In this document: in pieces, positions 6,701 through 11,013 of the stretch
Layout of the letters: every line of letters starts with the position of its first letter
Numbering within the stretch: position 1 is the first letter of the stretch
From: Bacteroidales bacterium
GTDB lineage: Bacteria; Bacteroidota; Bacteroidia; Bacteroidales; WCHB1-69
NCBI GenBank assembly: GCA_016285615.1
Contig: JAEERB010000077.1
Coordinates: forward strand, 1 to 11,013
Reading direction: 5' to 3'
DNA length: 11,013 bases
Made by a program: the position numbers and the translations under genes
Notes under the pieces: generated by a model
What the model saw: the letters and a program-made list of their open reading frames with translations, nothing else
What the model was told of the DNA's origin: nothing
The model's database searches: none

Positions 6701-8690
6701 CGGCCTTGTTCTGCTTTTTGATGACGGTCTCAACGAAGGCGATATACTTTTCTCCCAATTTCAGCGAGTCGCGAATCTGGTCGTTCATGTATTCGTTGTC
6801 GGTGATGTTTTTGAATATGAGCAAGGTGTCCTTTACTTGCGAAGGGATTCTGCCTTTGGGCAATTTGGCAATGATAAGGTTGTATGTAACAGTATCTTGC
6901 ACGGCTACATTCCCTGCGCGGCTCCATTTGAACTTGAGCGAGTTGTCGTTATAAACTTCGTCAATGGAAAGGTCGTCTTTGGCATAGTCGGCCACGGCTG
7001 TCGTCATGTCCACAGGGTAGGAGAGTTGTGCTAGTCGCACCGTCTCCAGCAGGCCGCTGTCGATACCCCATTGGAAAATCTCGTTGGTGTAATAGAATTC
7101 GGTGCCCGACATAACCATATATCGTTTGCTGGTAGAGGTGCTGGGCAGACCTCCAGCTGGGGTTGTTGTCGTGGTGTAAGTTGTTGTGCGCAAGTATTTA
7201 TAGTGAGCGGCGGCTTCCAGTACGAGGAAATACTTTTTGCCACTTTCGAACGACGATTTCCATTCCTCCGGCATCGCAATGTAGTCGGTGTTGCTGATGG
7301 CGAAATTGCCAGCCGACTTATCCGTGCGGTAAGTCTTGAGCGGTGCGCGCGTGGTGGAGTAGTTGACATCACCACCGATGTATTCGTAGAGGTTCAACTT
7401 ATACTCCACAAAGGTTACCGAGTCGCCACGTAACGGCATCCAGGCAATGCGAAAGTCCGACTTGGGATTTATCTGATAATAGGTGTTGTCAATCAGTTTC
7501 AGTGTATTAGCAGGTCTGTAGCTGCTCTCTTCCGGATAGTTTTTCGTCAGCACATCTGCCGCGTCATCATCTACTACGGGCGAGATGAGGTAAGGATTGT
7601 AGATGGTCTTCAGCACGGCATCCTTGTTGTCGGAGGTCGAGGAGTCCGTAGTGACAATGGGCCTTGTAGGACGTTGAATGTTGATGGCCTTGCCCCAGGT
7701 GAAGGCGATAATCTGGCTCTTGCCGTCGTTGCCCAAGCGGAGGACAGTGTTCGGGTCCTTGGCGACGGCTGTCACTTGTGCCGCGTAGGTGTGGCCTCGT
7801 TGCAATTTGATTTGCAGGTCTGTCAGAGTGTCTATAATGCAGGTAGTTCGAGAGCCGGCGTTGATGGCAAAGATGACCCCGTTCTGCGTAATAGCGTCTT
7901 GTACAGTCTGTTGCGGTGTCACTTCTACCAACTTGAACATATAGTTGAGGTTGGAGTTGTTGATGCAGTTGGAGAGAACACCAGTCCATGAGAAAGTAAT
8001 CTTTTTGGTAGGTGTCAGTGTGGTATAGTTTGAACCGGCACGGCTATCCGACAGTTCGTCGGCATCGCTGAGTGGCGTGCGGAGACTCTCACGGTCGATA
8101 CGTGGGTTGATTACCAGTGAGTTGCCAGCCGCCTGGCCGATGATTGGCGAAGTGAATTCAGGTGCAGAGCCACTATAGCAGATGGTGAAGTAGCAACATC
8201 CCGGTTCCCCAGCCGGAATAGGTGCAGGCACGCCACCCGAATGATCCCATTTATACGGCTGAACGCAGATTTCGTAGTTGCCCTCGGGCAGCATCATCGC
8301 ATCTTGCCATGAGATGCCCTGCATTCTGACATCACGGCCGGTGATGTGCGCCATCACGGTCTTGAAGTCCATATAGGTCAGCCGCTTGTTCTCGCCCGCA
8401 CTGATAGTCAATGGCGTTACAGGTGCCATATTGTTCGGCGTTTCCAGACTGAAGGTCTTTCCCGTGGCTGAGAATGAGCACGATACAGTGATGGTCACAT
8501 ATACCTGCTCTGTTTCAGGCCCCGTGTTTTGCATAAAAACATTAAAGTACCTCATTGGGTCGTCAAGGTAGGTGAGACCGGATGAGGGAAACATCTGAAC
8601 CTTCGGTGTTACAATGGTGGTGATTTGGGCGCGCAATCCCGTCATCAGAACCATAAATAAGACTAAAAGTAAGGTGGCTGTGCGTTTCAT
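1..8690 (-). CDS. Giant secreted modular surface protein, TANFOR-like (partial, C-terminus off the left edge)
   Basis: An ATG at 8690 opens a frame of 2896 codons with no stop before the window edge; about twenty anchor residues spread along it all fall in the same phase, so no frameshift is seen. Residues 1-21 are a signal peptide (MKRT, hydrophobic core, LRA before Gln22), so it is exported. Modules by residue: about 22-175 an N-terminal domain with LPEGNYEIC (134-142) and PGCC (163-166); about 229-680 three fibronectin-III-like units with core Trp235, Trp417 and Trp589; about 735-1262 a beta-rich body (Trp767, Trp1090, Trp1180); 1271-1282 poly-Gln; about 1300-2045 a second beta-rich body with GLGGGFAYNM (1541-1550); about 2046-2340 an Ig-like stretch; 2449-2652 a basic low-complexity linker; 2653 onward a new folded region. 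From memory, the head and several motifs resemble Bacteroidota TANFOR-domain proteins. No enzyme motif was recognised. It lies 19 bases after the barrel gene and is probably co-transcribed with it. Molecular function is unknown. Confidence 0.9.
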   Translation of the reverse strand, partial: MKRTATLLLVLFMVLMTGLRAQITTIVTPKVQMFPSSGLTYLDDPMRYFNVFMQNTGPETEQVYVTITVSCSFSATGKTFSLETPNNMAPVTPLTISAGENKRLTYMDFKTVMAHITGRDVRMQGISWQDAMMLPEGNYEICVQPYKWDHSGGVPAPIPAGEPGCCYFTICYSGSAPEFTSPIIGQAAGNSLVINPRIDRESLRTPLSDADELSDSRAGSNYTTLTPTKKITFSWTGVLSNCINNSNLNYMFKLVEVTPQQTVQDAITQNGVIFAINAGSRTTCIIDTLTDLQIKLQRGHTYAAQVTAVAKDPNTVLRLGNDGKSQIIAFTWGKAINIQRPTRPIVTTDSSTSDNKDAVLKTIYNPYLISPVVDDDAADVLTKNYPEESSYRPANTLKLIDNTYYQINPKSDFRIAWMPLRGDSVTFVEYKLNLYEYIGGDVNYSTTRAPLKTYRTDKSAGNFAISNTDYIAMPEEWKSSFESGKKYFLVLEAAAHYKYLRTTTYTTTTTPAGGLPSTSTSKRYMVMSGTEFYYTNEIFQWGIDSGLLETVRLAQLSYPVDMTTAVADYAKDDLSIDEVYNDNSLKFKWSRAGNVAVQDTVTYNLIIAKLPKGRIPSQVKDTLLIFKNITDNEYMNDQIRDSLKLGEKYIAFVETVIKKQNKAASDYIIPNKGRSWRAAFKIVETEELSADLDKSVNCYADMYASINKKDTLRPKDIGTLKGKELKMNKFKVVFEDVQLKTDTIKDKKTKKVKTIRKSYYGTGYLVWHPFGFDTRIKVQLDSILFNKDYEIFGGCAKTLAFDNKSMLPMDFSGKIGEKTEKEINDMYKDIKDDKDCKEYLDAFNEMKGSYVSVGGLIGMGDKRESPAFYLPLRVNSQDFFLPSDGSNIMLTVNNMYFTPKTALMNLFALFYSHEDNVYIPMVATNICMDPDDFLAGADDGFDLYLAKSIEMSMKDGYKMRLKTASKLGSKDDGTVISFGKRDGYKRGGFQQLNLEFEMDINEDGLLGINPKSGVPQKDIPVKIRAMAQLQSWSNWLARVSMDAFALEDAPEISFVPGKGIWYDHSNISNPNKFPKDYKPTGSKDKAGNTWQGFFMEDLGVVLSDKISTAFGTAKDEKNTKSMYYYTYGANGQIKDSSEVSYTKGCLGFHAANIIIDSEGFTADFRTHDLLNAATDRAGGWAFSIDTLGLKVEKNKFKNGYINGTVQVPLMSGRLHYNCVVATDQLTFGLNTHKKDTLSLDIWAASLDIHQSYFKLVHQLKDKPATEQQTAQQQQQQQQQQQQSQQNAGDNNNTAQNPPKPKTSIDLQLNGVININFEKIGIPVSFAAVKFEKLTLRNYAEQKDTNAKRVGDSDLWFYMGNWSKASPQHYLASDTHDEVIKGSIGNVFTYSVESIDGIVDKDGDKVKLGFQTVCKVGFKTGGDTGDAFSLDATCGFKVWGKVNYKTWDVDKNDLGGNLDSIRIKTDCFSVFKLDGAIAWIGKESKDPTYGEGMFGTLKVTIMDKVTISMAAGFGTKDETKWWFFEGAGDGFKAGIEPLYFTGLGGGFAYNMTVKENAKLINAKAHELISDKTTGSLSSKLITGNLSECAYKPQKDSWVAKAGISMQLSNEKVMNADGILTLRVSKGKFSGILIDATAYVMSNVTSTASDQSAEAKNSNPLLVARTILGYEQNDDMHYFRLSLCVKGELDLANFIKDKAGANNSFKKLADTLNCMGKDIMKDVACAYDPTEVDKKGKGQEVGEKKGDASDVEKNKDKDDRQLKLALTAQVPIDLEIKAYKKGHKPASCHSALGVDWYFSVGKPSSKEERVMFDLSADMIVCKAAAEFTFYFITGNNFDYSLPPLDPEVQEFFYGEQKGKQAKSSDLDKVNNQGEKLVADFGGPKFEKAGGFAMGATFKAKVEFEFFLYVKVMAALGFDVALMDTKGQSCEGYDEIGKNSFYAMGQLYAMLQGSAGISINLGFWKGKLELCSLGMGALLKGGGPRPSWAFGLLRLKASVLNGLLSINTSVDFSVGHVCVPGAGDPLANVNFFESVSPGHDKIEDAKLKENLVEPFGGGVIVSNMPWNEEIILCSEEADAKGTSARRFIFVMEQSQCGYSYSEDGKKWIAANNDINITNYKKDNLIQKFEHKDGGFQASTLQKWHFTARAFEYREPLKKNGSVEKYYDVTTCKTKGTGTLKQCNWYDPKYENDKDNNVHIFRQDTTIYIKTDAMPASLYNQVVYTWPYNGDPAVPIKAIEVNETQGGDIFIYMTKARPDLFNKNTLAETGKEMQAWALKGYGGKDGIMQCSDITYVTGKTNSVKIKMPANFIEKGKPYMVRMVLVNQKDYQSALDVVMQQQQVSTMSTYELTSQNWDQVYASHSFSSSTSSSGGRTNVTSDGELNIKVPGTSTGPGGLQIKHQDVVELEREGDIRHGREVGSLHDMVGKDNLGGKLDGLTHNLGGKLDDIYDKNHGTIDRTSGRNGKLINPTDNLIRGRGTSAILTDNRINEGVLKGSEPLLKGNGGGGRPIVKSVGPPAPEVDNSRVMMDNQDRNTQMANTNLRATGNTRSGVVRSAGPTPTGGTGGTSRAIRKTSTSIKTPAVATGRSVKQLAGTVSTGSSGNKAIAPAGSRTRPSKGLVGTRVSGSGLAIATHSNHFSGSVLKPTSSSQDNQQSVVDVSDYQFEKLKEDYTEQGKDTSMLYERTSLEKYHIACSIGDTIYDLCFKTDAQFSNYGELFENIMGAFNSGISSNNQQISTTKIIFPIASSTLQQKFNWYSYLFTSYTPDDPKRYNKGVTLPPIATFVIDTEKESRSHVMAKHFFLAREFGIMKAVTNSTASAVTKIPHQKSSSFPNMGKGANKGSYDDITCEYGKDFFNGTRGGIIVDPQAKWKNANYRLLMLNADERYIDFNYISDSYA
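735..1346 (-). other. Basic low-complexity linker of the giant protein
   Basis: Residues 2449-2652 are dominated by Gly, Ser, Thr, Arg, Asn and Pro with few large hydrophobics. Examples are LLKGNGGGGRPIV, SAGPTPTGGTGGTSRAI and GTVSTGSSGNKAIAPAG. The segment is net basic and shows no regular secondary structure pattern. It probably forms a long disordered tether between the Ig-like stretch and the next folded region. It begins directly after the 11-residue repeat. Confidence 0.7.
1347..1412 (-). repeat. Tandem 11-residue repeat (NLGGKLD)
   Basis: Residues 2427-2437 (NLGGKLDGLTH) and 2438-2448 (NLGGKLDDIYD) are adjacent copies sharing the first seven residues exactly. At the DNA level the copies use several different synonymous codons, so the duplication is not very recent or the protein sequence is under selection. 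A related NDLGGNLDS occurs at 1451-1459, in the second beta body. Confidence 0.8.
1671..2555 (-). other. Ig-like stretch of the giant protein
   Basis: Residues 2046-2340 shift to a mixed beta pattern with paired aromatic strands: VSNMPWNEE around Trp2063, a Fn3-like strand ending KWHFTARAFEY, and VVYTWPYNGD around Trp2222. It ends with a strand KPYMVRMVLVNQ, followed by QQQQ at 2335-2338. The pattern suggests Ig-like domains that precede the disordered linker. Domain boundaries are estimates. Confidence 0.45.
2556..4793 (-). other. Second beta-strand-rich body of the giant protein
   Basis: Residues about 1300-2045 again show long runs of amphipathic strands. Examples are a Gly-rich motif FTGLGGGFAYNM (1539-1550), strand series such as GILTLRVSKGKFSGILIDA, and VEFEFFLYVK at 1899-1908. 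A charged Lys/Glu/Asp insert at 1729-1757 interrupts the body. Cysteines are scattered through it. No enzyme motif is seen. The alternating pattern fits a large extracellular beta structure, which is an inference. Confidence 0.5.
4845..4880 (-). repeat. Poly-glutamine tract, 12 codons
   Basis: Residues 1271-1282 are twelve consecutive glutamines encoded by a mixture of CAG and CAA codons. They are flanked by further Gln, Asn and Pro residues (EQQTA before; SQQNAGDNNN and NPPKPK after). It separates two beta-rich bodies and probably forms a flexible hinge. The mixed codons reduce slippage compared with a pure triplet run, though length variation between strains is still plausible. Confidence 0.9.
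4905..6488 (-). other. First beta-strand-rich body of the giant protein
   Basis: Residues about 735-1262 contain many short strands with alternating hydrophobic residues, separated by charged turns rich in Asp, Lys and Gly. Recognisable stretches are YGTGYLVWHPFGF (760-772), a charged helical segment around 819-845, WQGFFMEDLGVVL from Trp1090, and GGWAFSIDTLGLKV around Trp1180. Several of these resemble, from memory, conserved stretches in long TANFOR-associated proteins of Bacteroidota. No catalytic signature is visible. The fold is not known to me; an extended beta structure is an inference from the strand pattern. Confidence 0.5.
6651..8006 (-). other. Three fibronectin-III-like units of the giant protein
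   Basis: Residues 229-680 hold three successive units. Each opens with an aromatic/aliphatic-X-Trp strand: ITFSW at Trp235, FRIAW at Trp417 and LKFKW at Trp589. Two close with a similar strand ending in Trp-Gly (FTWG at Trp332, FQWG at Trp541), and the third with a Trp at 676. Typical internal strands follow, such as NYMFKLVEV, EYKLNLYEY and TYNLIIAKL, with later KYFLVLEA-type or KYIAFVET-type strands. The spacing between opening tryptophans is 182 and 172 residues, longer than a standard Fn3 domain, so the units carry insertions. One insertion in unit 2 is a Thr cluster at 502-510. Such domains usually act as spacers or binding modules in surface proteins. Confidence 0.6.
8166..8627 (-). other. 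N-terminal TANFOR-like domain of the giant protein
   Basis: This segment encodes residues 22-175 of the mature giant protein. It begins with beta-strand-like sequence and carries the motif LPEGNYEIC at 134-142, followed about 20 residues later by GEPGCCYFTICY (161-172). The order is 'LPEG-Y-C, then Gly-Cys, then a hydrophobic strand, then a Fn3-like unit'. That order matches my memory of the head of TANFOR-type secreted proteins of Bacteroidota. Cys142, Cys165, Cys166 and Cys171 are candidates for disulfides outside the cytoplasm. Assignment is by remembered pattern, not by a profile search. Confidence 0.5.
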
Positions 8691-8709
8691 AGTTATGGGG
8701 ATTTAGATG
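8691..8709 (-). promoter_or_regulatory. Intercistronic gap of 19 bases without Shine-Dalgarno
   Basis: Only 19 bases separate the barrel gene's TAA from the giant gene's ATG. The gap contains CCCC but no AGGAGG-like sequence and no promoter boxes. This supports co-transcription. Lack of a Shine-Dalgarno is normal in Bacteroidota, where start regions tend to be A-rich and weakly structured. The start is chosen because a clean signal peptide follows it directly. Confidence 0.6.
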
Positions 8710-10665
8710 TTATTCTTGTTGTTTGGCTCTTTTTTTCTGACTTTTTTCAAAAATCTTATCCAACTTCTTGTTCATGCGTTCTTCCTTCTTCTTGTTGCCT
8801 TCGCCTTTCTTGATGACAACCTTGTTGAAGGAATAGGTGTAGGCCAGCGTGAAACGGCAATCCAGGGCGGTGGCAATCTTCTGGCCAATGACAATGTTCT
8901 CACTGAAGTTGCTTAGCGACAGGTACATAGAGGCCGAGTGGGCACTATTGTAATTGAAAGTGCTGCCGACGCAGTTGCTGACAGAGATATTGTTGCTGGC
9001 ACCTTCATCCTTGATAATGTTGTAGCCGCAAGAGCCGTTGTAGAAAGCGTTCCAGTTGAGTTTGTCTTTCGACATGATGTTGTAGCTCAAGCCGTAATGC
9101 AACGTGTGGGAGTCGTAATTGTAGCCTTCGCTTTTCGAGATGGAGTAGTCGTAGCCGACATTCAATGACAGGCGGATGGCGCGGAGCATAATGTTATAGC
9201 CGGCGCCTGCCGAGATGGTCATTACATCGCCTGAAGCGGAGAAGTAGTTTTTATTCAGGTTTTTATTTTGGACAAAGTCGAAGTTAACAAAGACGGTGTG
9301 GTCGTTGTTTTTATAGAAAGTGTAGGATGGGGCAAACATAACCGTGTGGGTGATGCGGTTCAAGCGGATGGAGTCGGGAACTATGCAGGTGCCGTCATAC
9401 TGGTTCTGCTTGATGCCGTTGTACATGATGCCGAGTTCCAGATTTTCGGTGATGTTGTTGTTCCAGTTCATGCTGTAAGTGATCACCTGGTTGGTGTACA
9501 TCTGCTTGTGATTCAGGTTGTCGCGTTGTATGTAGCCCACCAGCGTCAGGTTCGATTTGCCTTTAAACATCCTGAAATTGGTATTGGCGCCCAAACTGTG
9601 CGTGTTCTGGCTGAAATTGCTGGTTCCTAATGAGGCATAGTCGGGCTGGATGAACCGGTAGGTGAGGCTTCCATTGAAAATTTTGGTGTGGAAGTTCATG
9701 GCTGCGTCGCCGGCAAAACGCACAATGGAGTTGCCGCGCACACCGTAAAGCCAAGCTATGTTCTTCAGGGTCTTGTGCGATTTCTCGCTGACGTTGAGAA
9801 TGCTGTCTCGGATGTCGTCAGAATAGAAGCTGACGCCCAAGTTGGCGGTGAACGAAAACCATCGGCGGATGGCAAAGCGCCCCGACAGGCCAATGGCCAG
9901 GTTCTCCTTGCCCTTGATGGTGTCGCGCCACTCTTCGGGTAGCGTGTTTAGCTGGTCCTTAGCCTTGAATACCGACAAGTCGATGTAGTTCTGCGCATTG
10001 CCGACACCAATCTTGACACCTCCGCCCCAGCGGCGGTATTGCGGTAGCGACGACTCGGGAATGTTCAGCCCTAACAGCGAGTCGGAGAGACGCTGGAAGG
10101 CGCTGCGGTCGTCGTATTGCCGCAGGTTGGTCTTCCGGTTGATGATGCCGCCGAAGGCCGCTGCACGTAGCAACTTGCCTTGATATTCGACACCTGCACC
10201 CAAGAAGGTGAGGCCCGAATAGGTGTAGTTGGAGAAGTGCAGACTGCTGGTGCCAATATGGAAACGCCAACGCTTGTAAGTGGGTGTCATACCTAACGAA
10301 ATGGCGGGCAGTCGCGGATAGGAGAAGTTGGTGCTGTTGTTGATGAAATAGAACGAGATGGGCAGGTTGAACCCGTAGATGCTGAAGTTGAAGTTGCCGA
10401 ACAACGAATACGAAAACGGCGTGGAATAGTAGGTGGGCGAGTTGTTGTGTGCAATGCCCATCGATGCGCCGACACTACCCGAAATGGTCAGAGGGTCGGC
10501 ATTTTTGATGGCATTTATACGCTGTCTTATCTGCGCATCGGCTGGCATGATGGCCATCATAAGGAGCACAATCAGCAGCCAAATGGATTTTTTAGGGGAA
10601 AATAAGGCAATATGAAATTTACTGGCAATAAGTTTCTTATGCCATTCGCGACTGATAAAAGTCAT
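8710..10665 (-). CDS. Outer-membrane beta-barrel protein, operon partner of the giant protein
   Basis: The protein has 651 residues. Residues 1-44 form a signal peptide with a long N-region, KKS at 25-27, a hydrophobic core at 28-40, and a cleavage site after ADA with Gln45 next. The rest is a series of 10-14 residue strands with alternating hydrophobic and polar residues and aromatic girdle residues, separated by short turns and longer polar loops rich in Asn. This is typical of outer-membrane barrels. A conspicuous segment at 132-172 includes RWRFHIGTSSLHFSNYTYSG and LTFLGAGVEY. It resembles, from memory, barrel proteins found beside giant surface proteins in Bacteroidota. The last strand is at 604-618, but a basic tail of 33 residues (619-651) follows. 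It is not a PorP/SprF-type protein by length or motifs, and no TonB plug or TonB box was seen. It may export, anchor or assemble the downstream protein; this is inferred from operon context only. Confidence 0.85.
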   Translation of the reverse strand: MTFISREWHKKLIASKFHIALFSPKKSIWLLIVLLMMAIMPADAQIRQRINAIKNADPLTISGSVGASMGIAHNNSPTYYSTPFSYSLFGNFNFSIYGFNLPISFYFINNSTNFSYPRLPAISLGMTPTYKRWRFHIGTSSLHFSNYTYSGLTFLGAGVEYQGKLLRAAAFGGIINRKTNLRQYDDRSAFQRLSDSLLGLNIPESSLPQYRRWGGGVKIGVGNAQNYIDLSVFKAKDQLNTLPEEWRDTIKGKENLAIGLSGRFAIRRWFSFTANLGVSFYSDDIRDSILNVSEKSHKTLKNIAWLYGVRGNSIVRFAGDAAMNFHTKIFNGSLTYRFIQPDYASLGTSNFSQNTHSLGANTNFRMFKGKSNLTLVGYIQRDNLNHKQMYTNQVITYSMNWNNNITENLELGIMYNGIKQNQYDGTCIVPDSIRLNRITHTVMFAPSYTFYKNNDHTVFVNFDFVQNKNLNKNYFSASGDVMTISAGAGYNIMLRAIRLSLNVGYDYSISKSEGYNYDSHTLHYGLSYNIMSKDKLNWNAFYNGSCGYNIIKDEGASNNISVSNCVGSTFNYNSAHSASMYLSLSNFSENIVIGQKIATALDCRFTLAYTYSFNKVVIKKGEGNKKKEERMNKKLDKIFEKSQKKRAKQQE

Positions 10666-10719
10666 ATTTTGTTCGTTAGAGTGTAGAGGTGTTTCGATAA
10701 TCGTGAGGTTTTATTCCCG

Positions 10720-10750
10720 CAAACTTACAATATTATTTTAGAGAAGTCAA
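10720..10750 (-). promoter_or_regulatory. Bacteroidota-type promoter for the barrel-giant operon
   Basis: On the minus strand, TAAGTTTG (10727-10720) matches the Bacteroidota -7 consensus TAnnTTTG exactly. A TTG of TTGAC (10750-10746) lies 20 bases upstream, the expected -33 spacing, with an AT-rich spacer. The predicted start of transcription near 10713 gives a leader of about 48 bases before the ATG at 10665. The start used for the barrel gene, with its long N-region, is compatible with this promoter. Confidence 0.75.
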
Positions 10751-10923
10751 GAGGGGAAAATGATAATTTTTTTTGAAAAGGATACAGCCAGAAGCCAATG
10801 TGGATAAGGAATGGGTGATTTTTGGAAGAAAATGGTCCGGCCTTCCCGCAAAGCGAAAGAGAGTGATGTTGACGAGAGAGTGACCTCCAAGGCATCACGC
10901 TAAACAATAATGAAGAAAAGTGG
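10751..10923 (-). other. Intergenic region with no recognised gene or site
   Basis: Between the tRNA terminator and the operon promoter I see no convincing coding frame, RNA gene or repeat array. A short frame of 60 codons (10907-10725) has no family resemblance and overlaps the promoter. A weak imperfect hairpin (GTGACC...GGCATCAC) lies around 10880-10898. Regulatory sites may exist here but cannot be named. Confidence 0.5.
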
Positions 10924-10972
10924 AAAAATAAAAAAACGACATAATCTCCTTTTATACAGATGATTATATCGT
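10924..10972 (-). terminator. Rho-independent terminator downstream of tRNA-Ser
   Basis: On the minus strand, an 11-bp stem pairs 10972-10962 (ACGATATAATC) with 10946-10936 (GATTATGTCGT), with one G-U pair and a 15-base loop. The stem is followed by seven T residues, one A and five more T residues. The hairpin starts only five bases after the tRNA discriminator base, so it should end the tRNA transcript and isolate it from the operon that follows. Confidence 0.8.
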
Positions 10973-10977
10973 CTCGG

Positions 10978-11013
10978 CGGAGAGTGAGGGATTCGAACCC
11001 CCGGAGGTGTTAC
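10978..11013 (-). tRNA. tRNA-Ser, 3' part (5' part and anticodon beyond the right edge)
   Basis: Reading the minus strand from the edge: the end of a long variable arm (GTAACACCTCC), then the T-arm GGGGG-TTCGAAT-CCCTC (11002-10986; five pairs including one G-U), the acceptor strand ACTCTCC (10985-10979) and discriminator G (10978). The implied 5' acceptor strand GGAGAGT, the class II variable arm and discriminator G point to serine rather than leucine or tyrosine. The genomic sequence after the discriminator is CCG, so the 3' CCA is not encoded and must be added after transcription. The anticodon is not visible. Confidence 0.88.

Noticed and set aside
10880..10898. Imperfect hairpin GTGACC...GGCATCAC in the intergenic region
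   Set aside because: Only seven pairs with a two-base bulge and no T-tract; too weak to call a terminator or operator.
10725..10907. Minus-strand frame of 60 codons upstream of the barrel gene
   Set aside because: It overlaps the promoter elements, has no family resemblance and no supporting start context.
10978..11013. tRNA-Ser 3' end as an integration site for a mobile element
   Set aside because: tRNA 3' ends are common attachment sites, but there is no integrase gene and no second copy of the tRNA end in this window.

Overview
The window looks like a chromosomal segment of a member of the Bacteroidota, most likely Bacteroidales. Three things suggest this. The only clear promoter has the phylum's TAnnTTTG -7 box with a TTG -33 element. 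Neither translation start has a Shine-Dalgarno sequence. Both proteins are of types found in this phylum: a large outer-membrane beta-barrel, and a giant secreted surface protein resembling the TANFOR-type proteins. All real features lie on the minus strand, so transcription runs from right to left.

Layout in order of transcription: (1) 11013-10978, the 3' part of a tRNA-Ser gene that enters from the right edge. (2) 10972-10924, a strong hairpin plus T-tract that terminates the tRNA transcript. (3) 10923-10751, intergenic DNA with no recognised signal. (4) 10750-10720, a Bacteroidota promoter. (5) 10665-8710, a 651-residue outer-membrane beta-barrel protein with a signal peptide and an unusual lysine-rich C-terminal tail. 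(6) A gap of only 19 bases. (7) From 8690 through base 1 and off the left edge, one uninterrupted frame of 2896 codons with its own signal peptide and no stop in view.

The giant protein is modular. A signal peptide and cysteine-bearing N-terminal domain come first, then three fibronectin-III-like units. A long beta-strand-rich body follows, then a poly-glutamine hinge and a second beta-rich body. After that come an Ig-like stretch, a basic Gly/Ser/Thr/Arg low-complexity linker, and the start of another folded region cut by the window edge. The close spacing and shared promoter indicate a two-gene operon. My inference is that the barrel exports, anchors or assembles the giant protein at the cell surface. 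The sequence does not prove this, and the giant protein's C-terminus, which would show its secretion route, is outside the window.

The plus strand contains several open frames of 100-240 codons, but they are antisense shadows of the giant gene.
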